A stretch of 64,000 nucleotides of DNA from Agrobacterium rosae. Its GTDB lineage: Bacteria; Pseudomonadota; Alphaproteobacteria; Rhizobiales; Rhizobiaceae. Shown here piece after piece: positions 1 to 7,848 of this stretch. The stretch lies in assembly GCF_002915175.1 (NCBI RefSeq), contig NZ_NXEJ01000006.1, positions 504,626 through 568,625 of the forward strand. Direction: 5' to 3'. A program made the position numbers and the translations under genes. Each line of letters opens with the position of its first letter. Position 1 is the first letter of the stretch. Below the pieces are notes generated by a model. That model ran no database searches. It was not told where the DNA came from and saw only the letters and a program-made list of their open reading frames with translations.

Positions 1-2413
1 CAAGTGCTGCGCCGGAGAGAGCCAGCAGCGTAACATAGGCTACGGGGCGTTTGCCGCGCGCATACCAGGCCAGCCCGGCATAGGCGATGGCCGGGAGCAG
101 ATAGCCGATCAGCAGCAGGTTGAGGAACGGCCACGGCCCGGTGCCTTCGCCGGTAAAGTAAGGGTTGAGCGCGAAGAAATGCGCGACCAGCACGTTGAAC
201 ATGGCAATGACGCCCGCCAGCATGGAGCCATAACGGAAGATAGGGCTTGGGCTTTTCAAATCCAGCGTCATCAACACGCCGGACATTCCGATGGTCAGCA
301 GCGTGTAGATGGACTGTTCGCCCAGCGTCGGCACCGAGTCGTTGAGAACGCCGCCATTCATGGCATGGCGCACGAGGATGGCGATGGCCAGCAGGCCCAT
401 GAGGCTGGCAATGGCTTGCAGGAAGTTCTTTGCCCGCACGCCCGGCCAGTCGCGCAACAGCCATGCGGATACGATGGCGAGCAGCGCCGGAATGCCGTAA
501 CCGGGCAACAGCGCGTTGAACACAGGCGTCGTGCCGAGGTTTTGCGGGCCGACGATGGTGGGCTCCCAGGCGATGCGGCCGAGAACGAAAAGGCAGGCCA
601 GCGCCATGACCCATGGCAGCGCCGCCCAGGAGCGCTGGCGCGTGGCAAGCACATAGGCAAAGCCGATAACCGGAATGAGAATGGTCGTTGCAAGCCCTTC
701 TGTCAGCGTATGGACGACGAAGGTGAAGGCCAGGAACGAGCCAAGCACCATGGCGTTGACAGGCGTGACGAAAGCGTCATCCCGTTTGCGGTCCAACCAG
801 TAGGCGCTACCCAGCAGAACGAGGCCAACCGACAGGCCATAGGCGGCATGCAGCCAGTCGCGCGTCAGGTTGCCATATTGCACGAAACTGATGATGCCGA
901 GACCGAGCGGGACAACCGAGCCAATAACGGCCCACAGGGTTCCAAAGGACGGGTCGTTTGACGTCTTGCTCCGGACGGCCTGCCAGGAAAACAGCAGGAA
1001 CACAATGCCCAATATCCGCGTGACCGGTCCCTGCACGGCAACCGCGTCAGCTGTGGAAAGCGCAGTCGTGGCATCACCCAGCACCGGAAGATAATTGATG
1101 CCGAAGCCGGCCAGGAGATTAGCGCAGCCAAGTGCCGCCAGCGACGCGAAGATGGCGGGCCAGATGGCATAGTTGCGGCCCGCGCCCAGCGCCGCCAGAC
1201 CGATAATGAGAACGGCCATCGCAAAGGCCGGATGCATCGTGATGGCAGTTTCAATGACCGAGAAAGCCAGCGCCGGGAGCACCACTGCCAGAGACAGGGT
1301 CACACCAAGGCTGGCCGGTGGACGGCCGAGCAATTCCGCAACGACAGGCAAATAGCTGTCCGAACGCGGCGTATAAATTGCCATGTCACGCGGTTGGCCG
1401 GGGTATTTTCCGGGCCAGATCCAGATCGAGCCGGCAATCATGGCCATCAGGCTGGCGACAACAGGTTCGGCCTCGATAATGGGCGCAAACACCATGTAGC
1501 CGATCGCCCACAGGCCCAGCCCGGCATTGGCGAGAGCGGGAACGACATGCCAACGCTGGCGTCGCGCTGCCCCTGCCGTGGCAAGCCATGAGACGGTAAG
1601 GAAGCCGAACAGCGCCCAGATATTGGGGCTTTCGGTGGAAATCAGCGCCGGCGTGACCATGGAGCCGAGAAGGCCGAGCCCGGCCAGCGCCTGTCCGTGC
1701 AGAAGTGACAGGGCAATGGTGGCGAAGCCGACAAGCGCCAGTATGACGAATGCCGTCGTCGGCCCGATATAGTCGTAAATGCCGTATGCCGCGTAGGTGA
1801 CACCGAACAAAGTCAGCGCGCCCGCTGCCGTCAGCACGCCGGGAATCATGGCATTGGAATAGGCGCTGGCAATGCCCGGCACAACCTTGCGGCGGATCGC
1901 CTCACCGGCGGCTGCCAGCAGAAGACCGAAGATGGCCGCCATGGAAAGCCGCACGGCGGGGCTCAGAAGACCGCTTTCGATGGAATATTTGACGAGGAAA
2001 ATGCCGCCCAGCGCCAGCGCCAAGCCACCAGCCCAAACCGCCCAGCGGGCACCGAGCCTGCTTTCGAAGCTTTCTTTCGGGCGAGCAGGCGTGGCAGGCA
2101 ACGTAAAGGTTTCCGACGCTTCCTCCGCTACGGGCTCATCTGCCGCAGCCCGTGCGGCGATTGCCTGATCTTCTTCGGATGCTTCCGGGGCGGAATCAGC
2201 CTGGAATGCTGCGTCGACGGGCGTCTGCTCTTCGGCTGCCGTTGCGTCCTGCGTGGGGAGGGCTACCACCCCGCCCGCAGCGATCTGCGCTTTGAGCTTC
2301 GTCAACTCCGTCTCGACAAGCAAAAGCCGTCTGGAGTTTTTGATGCTCGCATTCAACGTGTAAAAGAAAGCGACGACGTAGCCGATGATGAGCAGAAACA
2401 GGAACAGTGTCAT
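1..2413 (-). CDS. DUF2339 family large membrane protein (3' end cut by window edge)
   Basis: The frame is open from an ATG at 2413 through to the window edge, so about 804 residues are visible and the C-terminus is missing. The protein starts with one hydrophobic segment (MTLFLFLLIIGYVVAFFY), followed by a short charged, possibly coiled stretch and an Ala/Glu/Pro-rich linker. The rest is a long run of many hydrophobic helices. This layout is that of DUF2339 predicted inner-membrane proteins; no biochemical function is established for the family. The last visible residues read RGKRPVAYVTLLALSGAAL. It is transcribed away from the dioxygenase/hydrolase gene, whose 3' end lies 45 bp upstream on the same strand. 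Confidence 0.8.
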   Translation of the reverse strand, partial: MTLFLFLLIIGYVVAFFYTLNASIKNSRRLLLVETELTKLKAQIAAGGVVALPTQDATAAEEQTPVDAAFQADSAPEASEEDQAIAARAAADEPVAEEASETFTLPATPARPKESFESRLGARWAVWAGGLALALGGIFLVKYSIESGLLSPAVRLSMAAIFGLLLAAAGEAIRRKVVPGIASAYSNAMIPGVLTAAGALTLFGVTYAAYGIYDYIGPTTAFVILALVGFATIALSLLHGQALAGLGLLGSMVTPALISTESPNIWALFGFLTVSWLATAGAARRQRWHVVPALANAGLGLWAIGYMVFAPIIEAEPVVASLMAMIAGSIWIWPGKYPGQPRDMAIYTPRSDSYLPVVAELLGRPPASLGVTLSLAVVLPALAFSVIETAITMHPAFAMAVLIIGLAALGAGRNYAIWPAIFASLAALGCANLLAGFGINYLPVLGDATTALSTADAVAVQGPVTRILGIVFLLFSWQAVRSKTSNDPSFGTLWAVIGSVVPLGLGIISFVQYGNLTRDWLHAAYGLSVGLVLLGSAYWLDRKRDDAFVTPVNAMVLGSFLAFTFVVHTLTEGLATTILIPVIGFAYVLATRQRSWAALPWVMALACLFVLGRIAWEPTIVGPQNLGTTPVFNALLPGYGIPALLAIVSAWLLRDWPGVRAKNFLQAIASLMGLLAIAILVRHAMNGGVLNDSVPTLGEQSIYTLLTIGMSGVLMTLDLKSPSPIFRYGSMLAGVIAMFNVLVAHFFALNPYFTGEGTGPWPFLNLLLIGYLLPAIAYAGLAWYARGKRPVAYVTLLALSGAAL

Positions 2414-2458
2414 AAAAACCCCGAATATGGTCCTGTTTTTTAAGCCTTTTCTAGCCGT

Positions 2459-4033
2459 TTATGCAAGTCCGGTTGTGGGCAACGCGTTTGCCCATCGTTT
2501 GGCAAGCTCGACATCATCAAGTCCCAACTCGTGGCCATGCGGAACAAGCGCCACTTCGGCCTCCGCGCCAGCACCGATGAGATGCTGTTTCAGTGCTTCG
2601 ACTTTGTCGCGGTAACGGTCCGTTTCGCCAGCCGCCAGCGTCAATCGCGTGGCCGAAAGATCGGTCTCCGGCCAATGGTCCAGCACCGGCATGGGCCGTA
2701 AAAGCAGCGCATCCGCTGCAAATTGCGGATGGAGCGCAAAGAAAGCGGCGAGGAAATTTGCGCCGTTGGAATGGCCGATGAAGCTGAGCTTGCTTTTATC
2801 GATACCATAGGCCTGCATCGCCCGCTCCATGAAGACAGCGAAGGCTTCTGCTTCCGAGACAATATCCTTCTGATCGAAAGTCGAATCGGCAAAACGGCGG
2901 AACCAGCGGGCAATGCCTTCTTCTGTGCTACGTCCACGCACACCCAGCAGCGTTGCATGTGGATTGGCCGTGTGGGCGAGCGCCATGAGGCTGGTTTCAC
3001 TGCCGCCGGAGCCATGCAGCAAGATAATGGTGCTGCCATCCGGCTCTTTTGGTGTGTAGAAGCGGTGCACGAAGGGCAGGTCGCGGTAGATGACGCGCTC
3101 CTCACCCGGCAGCGAAAACTGAGGCAGCGCGACGCGCACGTCCTCTTCATCGCGCATGAAAAGCGGCGGGATGAACAGTTGCTCCCCCATTGTCTCGAAC
3201 GGTTCGTCCACCGTCATGCCGGGTCCATCCGTCGCCATCTCGATCAGCACGTCGCCCGGCTCGCGCACATAAAGCGAGTGGAAATATTTGCGATCATGCG
3301 CATTGGTGGGCGAGGAGTTGAGCGATTTCAGCCCCTGGAGCGTTTCGTTCAGGTCGTCCATATCTGCCGCGCGAAAGGCGATATGATCCACCGTGCCGGT
3401 ACCGGGGGCGCTGGACCAGAAGCCGGTGGCATCCCTGACATCGATGATATCGCCCGAGGCTGAAACAGTGCGGCGGATGGAGCCGTGCTGGCTGACGCTG
3501 ATATAGCCGAAATGCTTGGCCAGGAAGTTTTCGGTTTCCTCCGGCACTTCGCTCAGCATGGTTGCGCCGCGAATACGGCGAATGGCATGTTCCAGCGGAA
3601 TGCCGGGCGCTTCATGCGGGGTCGCTTCTGGAAAAGCATGGGTGCCGACGAGTTTCAGGATGATACCATCTGGGTCTTTCAGGCGAATGACCGGCTCGCC
3701 GAACTCTTCCATCGGGCCTTCCGTGCGAATGCCGGCAGACAGCCCTCGCGTCAGCCAGAAACCGATGCTGGCGGGATCGATGGCAAGCGACACTTCCAGC
3801 GTCTGGCCATAACCCACCCGGCCTTGCGCCCCATCTTCCCAAACCAGAAAGGTCAGAAGAGAGCCGGGGGAGGCGGCATGATCTCCATACAGCAGATGAA
3901 GTTGCATCGCGTCTTCGAAGCCGGCGGTGCGCTTTACCAGTCTCAAGCCCAGAAAGCCGACGTAGAAATCCACATTGGCCTGCACCTTGCGGGTAATCAT
4001 GGTGATGTGGTGGATGCCAAGGGCCGATGTCAT
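2459..4033 (-). CDS. Fusion of ring-cleaving dioxygenase (VOC/glyoxalase fold) with alpha/beta-hydrolase (MhqO-MhqD-like)
   Basis: The 524-aa protein has two enzymes in one chain. Residues about 1-310 are two vicinal-oxygen-chelate modules of the putative ring-cleaving dioxygenase type. Candidate metal ligands are the His of IHHIT, the His of VDHIAF and the Glu of VLIEMATDGPG. Residues about 315-524 are a phospholipase/carboxylesterase-like alpha/beta-hydrolase with HGSGG, the nucleophile elbow GHSNGA (Ser near 422), an Asp in AGETD (near 472) and a His in PHGHELG (near 501). In Bacillus the equivalent separate proteins MhqO/MhqE and MhqD belong to the quinone-responsive mhq genes, so a role in quinone or aromatic detoxification is inferred. 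I prefer the ATG at 4033 because GGAG sits 9 nt upstream; an ATG at 4060 is the alternative. It is divergent from the ABC importer. Confidence 0.82.
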   Translation of the reverse strand: MTSALGIHHITMITRKVQANVDFYVGFLGLRLVKRTAGFEDAMQLHLLYGDHAASPGSLLTFLVWEDGAQGRVGYGQTLEVSLAIDPASIGFWLTRGLSAGIRTEGPMEEFGEPVIRLKDPDGIILKLVGTHAFPEATPHEAPGIPLEHAIRRIRGATMLSEVPEETENFLAKHFGYISVSQHGSIRRTVSASGDIIDVRDATGFWSSAPGTGTVDHIAFRAADMDDLNETLQGLKSLNSSPTNAHDRKYFHSLYVREPGDVLIEMATDGPGMTVDEPFETMGEQLFIPPLFMRDEEDVRVALPQFSLPGEERVIYRDLPFVHRFYTPKEPDGSTIILLHGSGGSETSLMALAHTANPHATLLGVRGRSTEEGIARWFRRFADSTFDQKDIVSEAEAFAVFMERAMQAYGIDKSKLSFIGHSNGANFLAAFFALHPQFAADALLLRPMPVLDHWPETDLSATRLTLAAGETDRYRDKVEALKQHLIGAGAEAEVALVPHGHELGLDDVELAKRWANALPTTGLA

Positions 4034-4116
4034 GAGCGGTGTCTCCGTGTCTTCATTCATGGCGGTATGTTCTTCGAGCAAAGTTTTTTGGCAATCCCAC
4101 GCCAAGAGAACGATGT

Positions 4117-4133
4117 GTTCATTTTGTGAACAA
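4117..4133. promoter_or_regulatory. Inverted repeat TGTTCA-N5-TGAACA in the divergent promoter region
   Basis: Perfect 6-bp arms separated by 5 bp lie 57-84 bp upstream of the dioxygenase/hydrolase start and about 190 bp upstream of the substrate-binding protein gene. The size and spacing suit a dimeric regulator operator, but no cognate regulator gene is adjacent, so this is inference. Confidence 0.35.
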
Positions 4134-4256
4134 TCACGTGACAGTCTTCCCGATTGCCTGCGAAATATGCTTTCTGCACATAAGCGTGAAGCTTATTGAT
4201 TATATTTTATGCGATATAAATTTTGAGCAAAATATGTGCGATTTTTGCTTGCTATC

Positions 4257-4270
4257 CCAATTTAAATTGG
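4257..4270. promoter_or_regulatory. Perfect 14-bp palindrome CCAATTTAAATTGG before the ABC importer
   Basis: This palindrome lies 48 bp upstream of the substrate-binding protein ATG, in an AT-rich stretch that contrasts with the high-GC surroundings. It is placed where an operator or promoter element would act on the importer operon. Its function is inferred from position only. Confidence 0.4.
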
Positions 4271-4318
4271 TTTGTATGGTCCCAACGAGATAAAAATCTC
4301 CAGAGGGAAAAAATCAGA

Positions 4319-5359
4319 ATGTTGACGCGAAGGCTGTTTTCAAAAACAGCGGCTTTGGCCGCTATCGGTATGTTTGCAACTGTTGCAACTGCCCCAATAC
4401 CAGCCTTCGCGGAAACACCCATAAAATTCACACTCGATTGGAAGTTCGAAGGTCCATCCGCAGGTTTCCTGCTGGCGCTGGACAAGGGTTACTTCAAGGC
4501 CGAAGGCCTGGATGTGACCATCGATAGCGGCAACGGCTCGGTCGAGGCCATCCCGCGCGTCGCGACCGGCGCGTACCAGATGGGTTTCGGCGACATCAAT
4601 TCCGTCATGAAGTTCCTGGACGAAGACCCGACCCAGAAGGTGAAGGCCGTCTATATGGTCTATGAGCGCCCGACATTTGCAGTCGTGGGCCGCAAGTCGC
4701 TGGGCATCACGGGTGATCCGAAATCACTGGAAGGCAAGAAGCTGGGCGCACCGCCGCCGGATGGTGCCTTTGCGCAGTGGAAGGCCTTCAAGCAGGTCGC
4801 CAAGATCGATGACAGCAAGATCGATATCCAGTCCATCGGGTTTCCGGTTCGCGAGCCGATGCTGGCTAAAGGTGACGTGGACGCCGTCTTCGGCTTTGCC
4901 TTCTCCGTTATCTTGAACCTGAAGGCTCAGGGCATCGCGGATGACGATATCGCCACCATTCTGATGGCCGAACACGGCTTGAATCTCTATGGCAATGCCG
5001 TGCTGGTAAACACTGATTTTGCAGAGAAAAATCCTGAAGCAGTAAAGGGTTTCCTGAAAGCGCTGGCAAAGGGCTTCGCCGAGTCGGTCAAGAACCCGGA
5101 AGAGGGCGTGGCCGCGGTTTTGAAGCGCAACGAAACGCTGAACAGCGACATCGAATTGCAGCGCCTGACCATGGCCAATGCCATGAACATCAAGACACCT
5201 TACGTGGTGGAGAATGGCATGGGCGGCGTCGACCCGGCGCGTCTGGCAGCTTCCATGGAAACGCTGAAAGTCTCCGTCGGCCTTAAGGGCAATGTGAAGG
5301 CCGAGCAGGTTTTCGACGCCAGCTACCTGCCGCCCAAGGATGAGCGTCTGCTACCTTGA
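4319..5359 (+). CDS. ABC transporter periplasmic substrate-binding protein, NMT1/SsuA-type
   Basis: This 346-aa protein is the solute receptor of a NitT/TauT-class importer. The N-terminus (MLTRRLFSKTAALAAIGMF...) is a signal peptide with a twin Arg and a hydrophobic core, probably cleaved after PAFA. The mature part begins with IKFTLDWKFEGPSAGF, typical of NMT1/ThiY/SsuA-like receptors for pyrimidines, sulfonates, nitrate or aromatic sulfur compounds. The substrate cannot be read from sequence. I chose the ATG at 4319 because AGAGGGA lies about 10 nt upstream and the signal peptide starts there; the longer frame upstream would destroy it. It heads an operon with the ATPase and permease, with a palindromic repeat in the 176-bp gap after it. 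Confidence 0.85.
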   Translation: MLTRRLFSKTAALAAIGMFATVATAPIPAFAETPIKFTLDWKFEGPSAGFLLALDKGYFKAEGLDVTIDSGNGSVEAIPRVATGAYQMGFGDINSVMKFLDEDPTQKVKAVYMVYERPTFAVVGRKSLGITGDPKSLEGKKLGAPPPDGAFAQWKAFKQVAKIDDSKIDIQSIGFPVREPMLAKGDVDAVFGFAFSVILNLKAQGIADDDIATILMAEHGLNLYGNAVLVNTDFAEKNPEAVKGFLKALAKGFAESVKNPEEGVAAVLKRNETLNSDIELQRLTMANAMNIKTPYVVENGMGGVDPARLAASMETLKVSVGLKGNVKAEQVFDASYLPPKDERLLP

Positions 5360-5384
5360 TTGGGACGCGCTTACACCTTCCCTT

Positions 5385-5468
5385 CGTCATCCTAGGGCTT
5401 GTCCCTAGGATCTAACCACGTTCAATGTTGGGGTTCGTTAGATCCTCGGCACAAGGCCGAGGATGACG
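5385..5468. repeat. Rhizobial palindromic intergenic element inside the ABC operon
   Basis: The 84-bp element begins CGTCATCC and ends GGATGACG, so its ends are complementary. Nested inside are two local hairpins (ATCCTAGGG/CCCTAGGAT and ATCCTCGG/CCGAGGAT) and a GGATCTAAC/GTTAGATCC pair. This multi-palindrome form is typical of small repetitive elements scattered in rhizobial chromosomes. It lies between the receptor gene and the ATPase gene, where an RNA fold could protect the upstream message or reduce downstream expression. Confidence 0.7.
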
Positions 5469-5535
5469 CTGAGTGAACTATTAGCGCCACGTTCCCCTCA
5501 TGCTGCAAGAGATTCTATTACGAACAGGAACAAGC

Positions 5536-6324
5536 ATGCCTCATCTGGTTGAAATCGATGGCGTCGATATGCGCTATGGCGGGGCATCGGGTACGCTTGC
5601 CGTTTCAGGTCTGGATCTCAAGGTCAAGAAAGGGCAGTTCGCGGCCGTCGTCGGGCCATCCGGTTGCGGTAAATCGACCTTGATGAAGCTCGTCACCGGC
5701 CTGCATATTCCGCAAAAAGGCAATGTCATCGTGGCCAATAAGCAGGTGACAGAGCCGGTGTCCATCGTCGGCATGGCGTTTCAGAACCCCACGATGTTGC
5801 CATGGCGCACGACGCTGGAAAACATTCTGCTGCCGCTGGAAATCGTTGAAAAACATCGCCACCGGCTGCGCGCGAACAAGGCTGAATATGTCGCCAAAGC
5901 GGAGCGTCTACTGGAAATCGTCGGGCTGAAAGGCTTCGGCTCCAAATTTCCATGGCAGCTGTCCGGCGGCATGCAGCAGCGCGCCAATCTGTGTCGCGCC
6001 TTGATCCATGAACCAGACTTGCTGATGTTGGACGAGCCCTTCGGCGCACTGGATGCCTTCACCCGCGAAGAATTGTGGTGCGTCATCCGCGATCTGCACG
6101 CCGCCAAGCGCGTCACCATTATTCTCGTCACGCATGATCTGCGCGAGGCGACATTTCTGGCCGACAAGATTTTCGTGATGAGCGCAAGACCGGGCCGGGT
6201 GCTGGCGGAACACAAGGTGCCTTTCGCCCGCCCGCGCCAACTCGATCTGATGTATGAAAAGAGCTTCAACGAAATGGTTCAGCAATTGCACGGCGAAATC
6301 GCCAAGGCGAGGGTGGCGGCATGA
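5536..6324 (+). CDS. ABC transporter ATP-binding protein, SsuB/TauB/NitT family
   Basis: This 262-aa cytoplasmic ATPase energises the importer. It shows Walker A GPSGCGKST, a Q-loop (FQNPTMLPW), the signature LSGGMQQR, Walker B LLMLDEP with the D-loop GALD, and the switch His in VTHDLREA. The sequence is continuous and of family-typical length. I chose the ATG at 5536 because AGGAA lies 7 nt upstream; the in-frame ATG at 5500 would add 12 residues without a clear ribosome site. The stop overlaps the permease start (ATGA), so the two are translationally coupled. Confidence 0.9.
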   Translation: MPHLVEIDGVDMRYGGASGTLAVSGLDLKVKKGQFAAVVGPSGCGKSTLMKLVTGLHIPQKGNVIVANKQVTEPVSIVGMAFQNPTMLPWRTTLENILLPLEIVEKHRHRLRANKAEYVAKAERLLEIVGLKGFGSKFPWQLSGGMQQRANLCRALIHEPDLLMLDEPFGALDAFTREELWCVIRDLHAAKRVTIILVTHDLREATFLADKIFVMSARPGRVLAEHKVPFARPRQLDLMYEKSFNEMVQQLHGEIAKARVAA

Positions 6325-7139
6325 GCGCGGTTGTCGAAAACCCCGTTACCAAGGAGCCCCGCCTGCCACTGGTTGCCCGCGTGAACTGGGTCAAGGCTGC
6401 GCCCTGGCTCTATACGCTTGCGCTTTTTCTTGCGTGGGAACTGCTGGTCTACGCACTGAAGATGCCGCAGACCGTTTTGCCGTCGCCGGTGCGTGTCGGC
6501 CAGGCCATCATCCAATACTGGTCGCCGATCTGGAAAAACTCGCTGCAAACGCTTTACACGACGACGCTCGGCTTCGCGCTGGCTGTGGTTGCGGGGCTGG
6601 GAATCGGCCTGTTTATCGGCTGGTCGAAAACCATTTATGCGGGGCTTTACCCGCTGATGATCGGTTTCAACGCCATTCCCAAAGTCGCGCTGGTACCCAT
6701 TCTCGTCATCTGGTTCGGCATCGGTACCGTGCCTGCGGTGCTGACGGCGTTTCTGATTTCCTTTTTCCCCATCGTCGTCAATGTCGCGACCGGCCTTGCC
6801 ACCATTGAACCGGAAACCGAAGACGTTTTGCGGGCGCTGGGTGCCAAGAAAATGGACATCATGCTGAAAGTCGGCATTCCCCGCTCCATGCCCTATTTCT
6901 TCGGCTCCCTCAAAATCGCCATCACACTCGCCTTCGTCGGCTCCGTCGTCTCCGAAACCGTCGCCTCCAACTACGGCCTCGGCAACATGATGAGCTCGGC
7001 GCAAAGCCAGTTCAACGTACCGCTCGTCTTCGCCGGTCTGCTGATGCTGGCCGTAGAGGGCATCGTCATGTACGCACTGATGGCTTGGGTTGAGAGACGC
7101 ATGACAGGCTGGGCGCACCGGTCCACGATGGGGCAGTAA
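6321..7139 (+). CDS. ABC transporter permease, SsuC/TauC-type
   Basis: This 272-aa inner-membrane protein forms the pore of the importer, probably as a homodimer. A charged N-terminus is followed by about six hydrophobic segments. The coupling-loop region reads EDVLRALGAKKMDIMLKVG, close to the EAA consensus of BPD-type permeases. It overlaps the ATPase gene by 4 bp and ends the operon, 5 bp before the 3' end of the convergent HepT-like gene. Confidence 0.9.
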   Translation: MSAVVENPVTKEPRLPLVARVNWVKAAPWLYTLALFLAWELLVYALKMPQTVLPSPVRVGQAIIQYWSPIWKNSLQTLYTTTLGFALAVVAGLGIGLFIGWSKTIYAGLYPLMIGFNAIPKVALVPILVIWFGIGTVPAVLTAFLISFFPIVVNVATGLATIEPETEDVLRALGAKKMDIMLKVGIPRSMPYFFGSLKIAITLAFVGSVVSETVASNYGLGNMMSSAQSQFNVPLVFAGLLMLAVEGIVMYALMAWVERRMTGWAHRSTMGQ

Positions 7140-7144
7140 GCGTA

Positions 7145-7501
7145 TTAGGCGCGCGTTTCTTCCAAGCTATCCAGAATGCTTTGAACAGCATTTTTGAGCG
7201 GTGCGATGTGTTCGGTCACAACCGCCCAGACGACATCGTCGGCGACCTTGTGATATTCGTGGCGAAGGACATTTCCGACACCGCGAATCTGTTTCCAGGG
7301 AACATCGGGCGCGATGGCGAATAAATCATTAGGAATATGCCGCGAGGCCTCTGAAATGATTTCCAAGGCGCGCTGGATGGCAAGCTTCAACAGCCACTCG
7401 CGTTCGAAATCCTCTATGGTCTTTCCGGTCGTATGAGTCTCGATGCCATTGATTGCATCCAGCATCTCGACAAGAACCACATCGACCATGCGTTCCGCCA
7501 T
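7145..7501 (-). CDS. HepT-like (DUF86) protein, partner of an MNT nucleotidyltransferase
   Basis: The 118-aa helical protein belongs to DUF86/HepT. In characterised HepT/MntA pairs HepT is a HEPN RNase toxin silenced by AMPylation from MntA. Here the motif region reads GVGNVLRHEYHKV. Compared with the usual R-x4-H-x-Y, the first Arg position is Gly, while a different Arg sits just before the His. Variants like this occur in part of the family, so activity is uncertain. The start overlaps the stop of the nucleotidyltransferase gene by 1 bp, which supports a functional pair. Confidence 0.8.
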   Translation of the reverse strand: MAERMVDVVLVEMLDAINGIETHTTGKTIEDFEREWLLKLAIQRALEIISEASRHIPNDLFAIAPDVPWKQIRGVGNVLRHEYHKVADDVVWAVVTEHIAPLKNAVQSILDSLEETRA

Positions 7502-7797
7502 CAGAATATCCGGATTGCGGATTGTTCGATGTCGCCTTTCAGCATCGGGTGAAGGCTGGTGCGCGTGGTGACATCCACGGTTACCGATAGCTCTTCTTCC
7601 AGAAATTGCTTGATGCCGACCAGCTCGAAGAGGGAGAAGCGCTTTGCGGGATCATGATCGATGAAGAGGTCCAGATCGCTTGATGCAGAAGCCTCATCCC
7701 GTGCTGTCGAACCGAACATATAAAGCGTCGTTGCGCCCATGCGTTTCATCGCATCGGCGCGTTGCTTGAGCTTTTCTATGGCGACGGCTTTTTCCAT
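7501..7797 (-). CDS. MNT-type minimal nucleotidyltransferase (MntA-like antitoxin candidate)
   Basis: The 98-aa protein has the nucleotidyltransferase signature GSTARDEASASSDLDLFID, which supplies the GS and the DxD metal-binding residues. The length is normal for minimal nucleotidyltransferases. It lies directly upstream of the HepT-like gene and overlaps it by 1 bp, matching the type VII arrangement in which MntA AMPylates and neutralises HepT. The alternative is a stand-alone MNT/HEPN pair with another role. Confidence 0.82.
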   Translation of the reverse strand: MEKAVAIEKLKQRADAMKRMGATTLYMFGSTARDEASASSDLDLFIDHDPAKRFSLFELVGIKQFLEEELSVTVDVTTRTSLHPMLKGDIEQSAIRIF

Positions 7798-7848
7798 GGT
7801 TGGACTTTATACCATCTGCCGCGCGCCATCTACTTCAATAAGCTGCGC

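Noticed and set aside
5385-5468. Reading the direct and inverted repeats as a CRISPR array
   Set aside because: There are no regularly spaced identical repeats with unique spacers here or elsewhere in the window.
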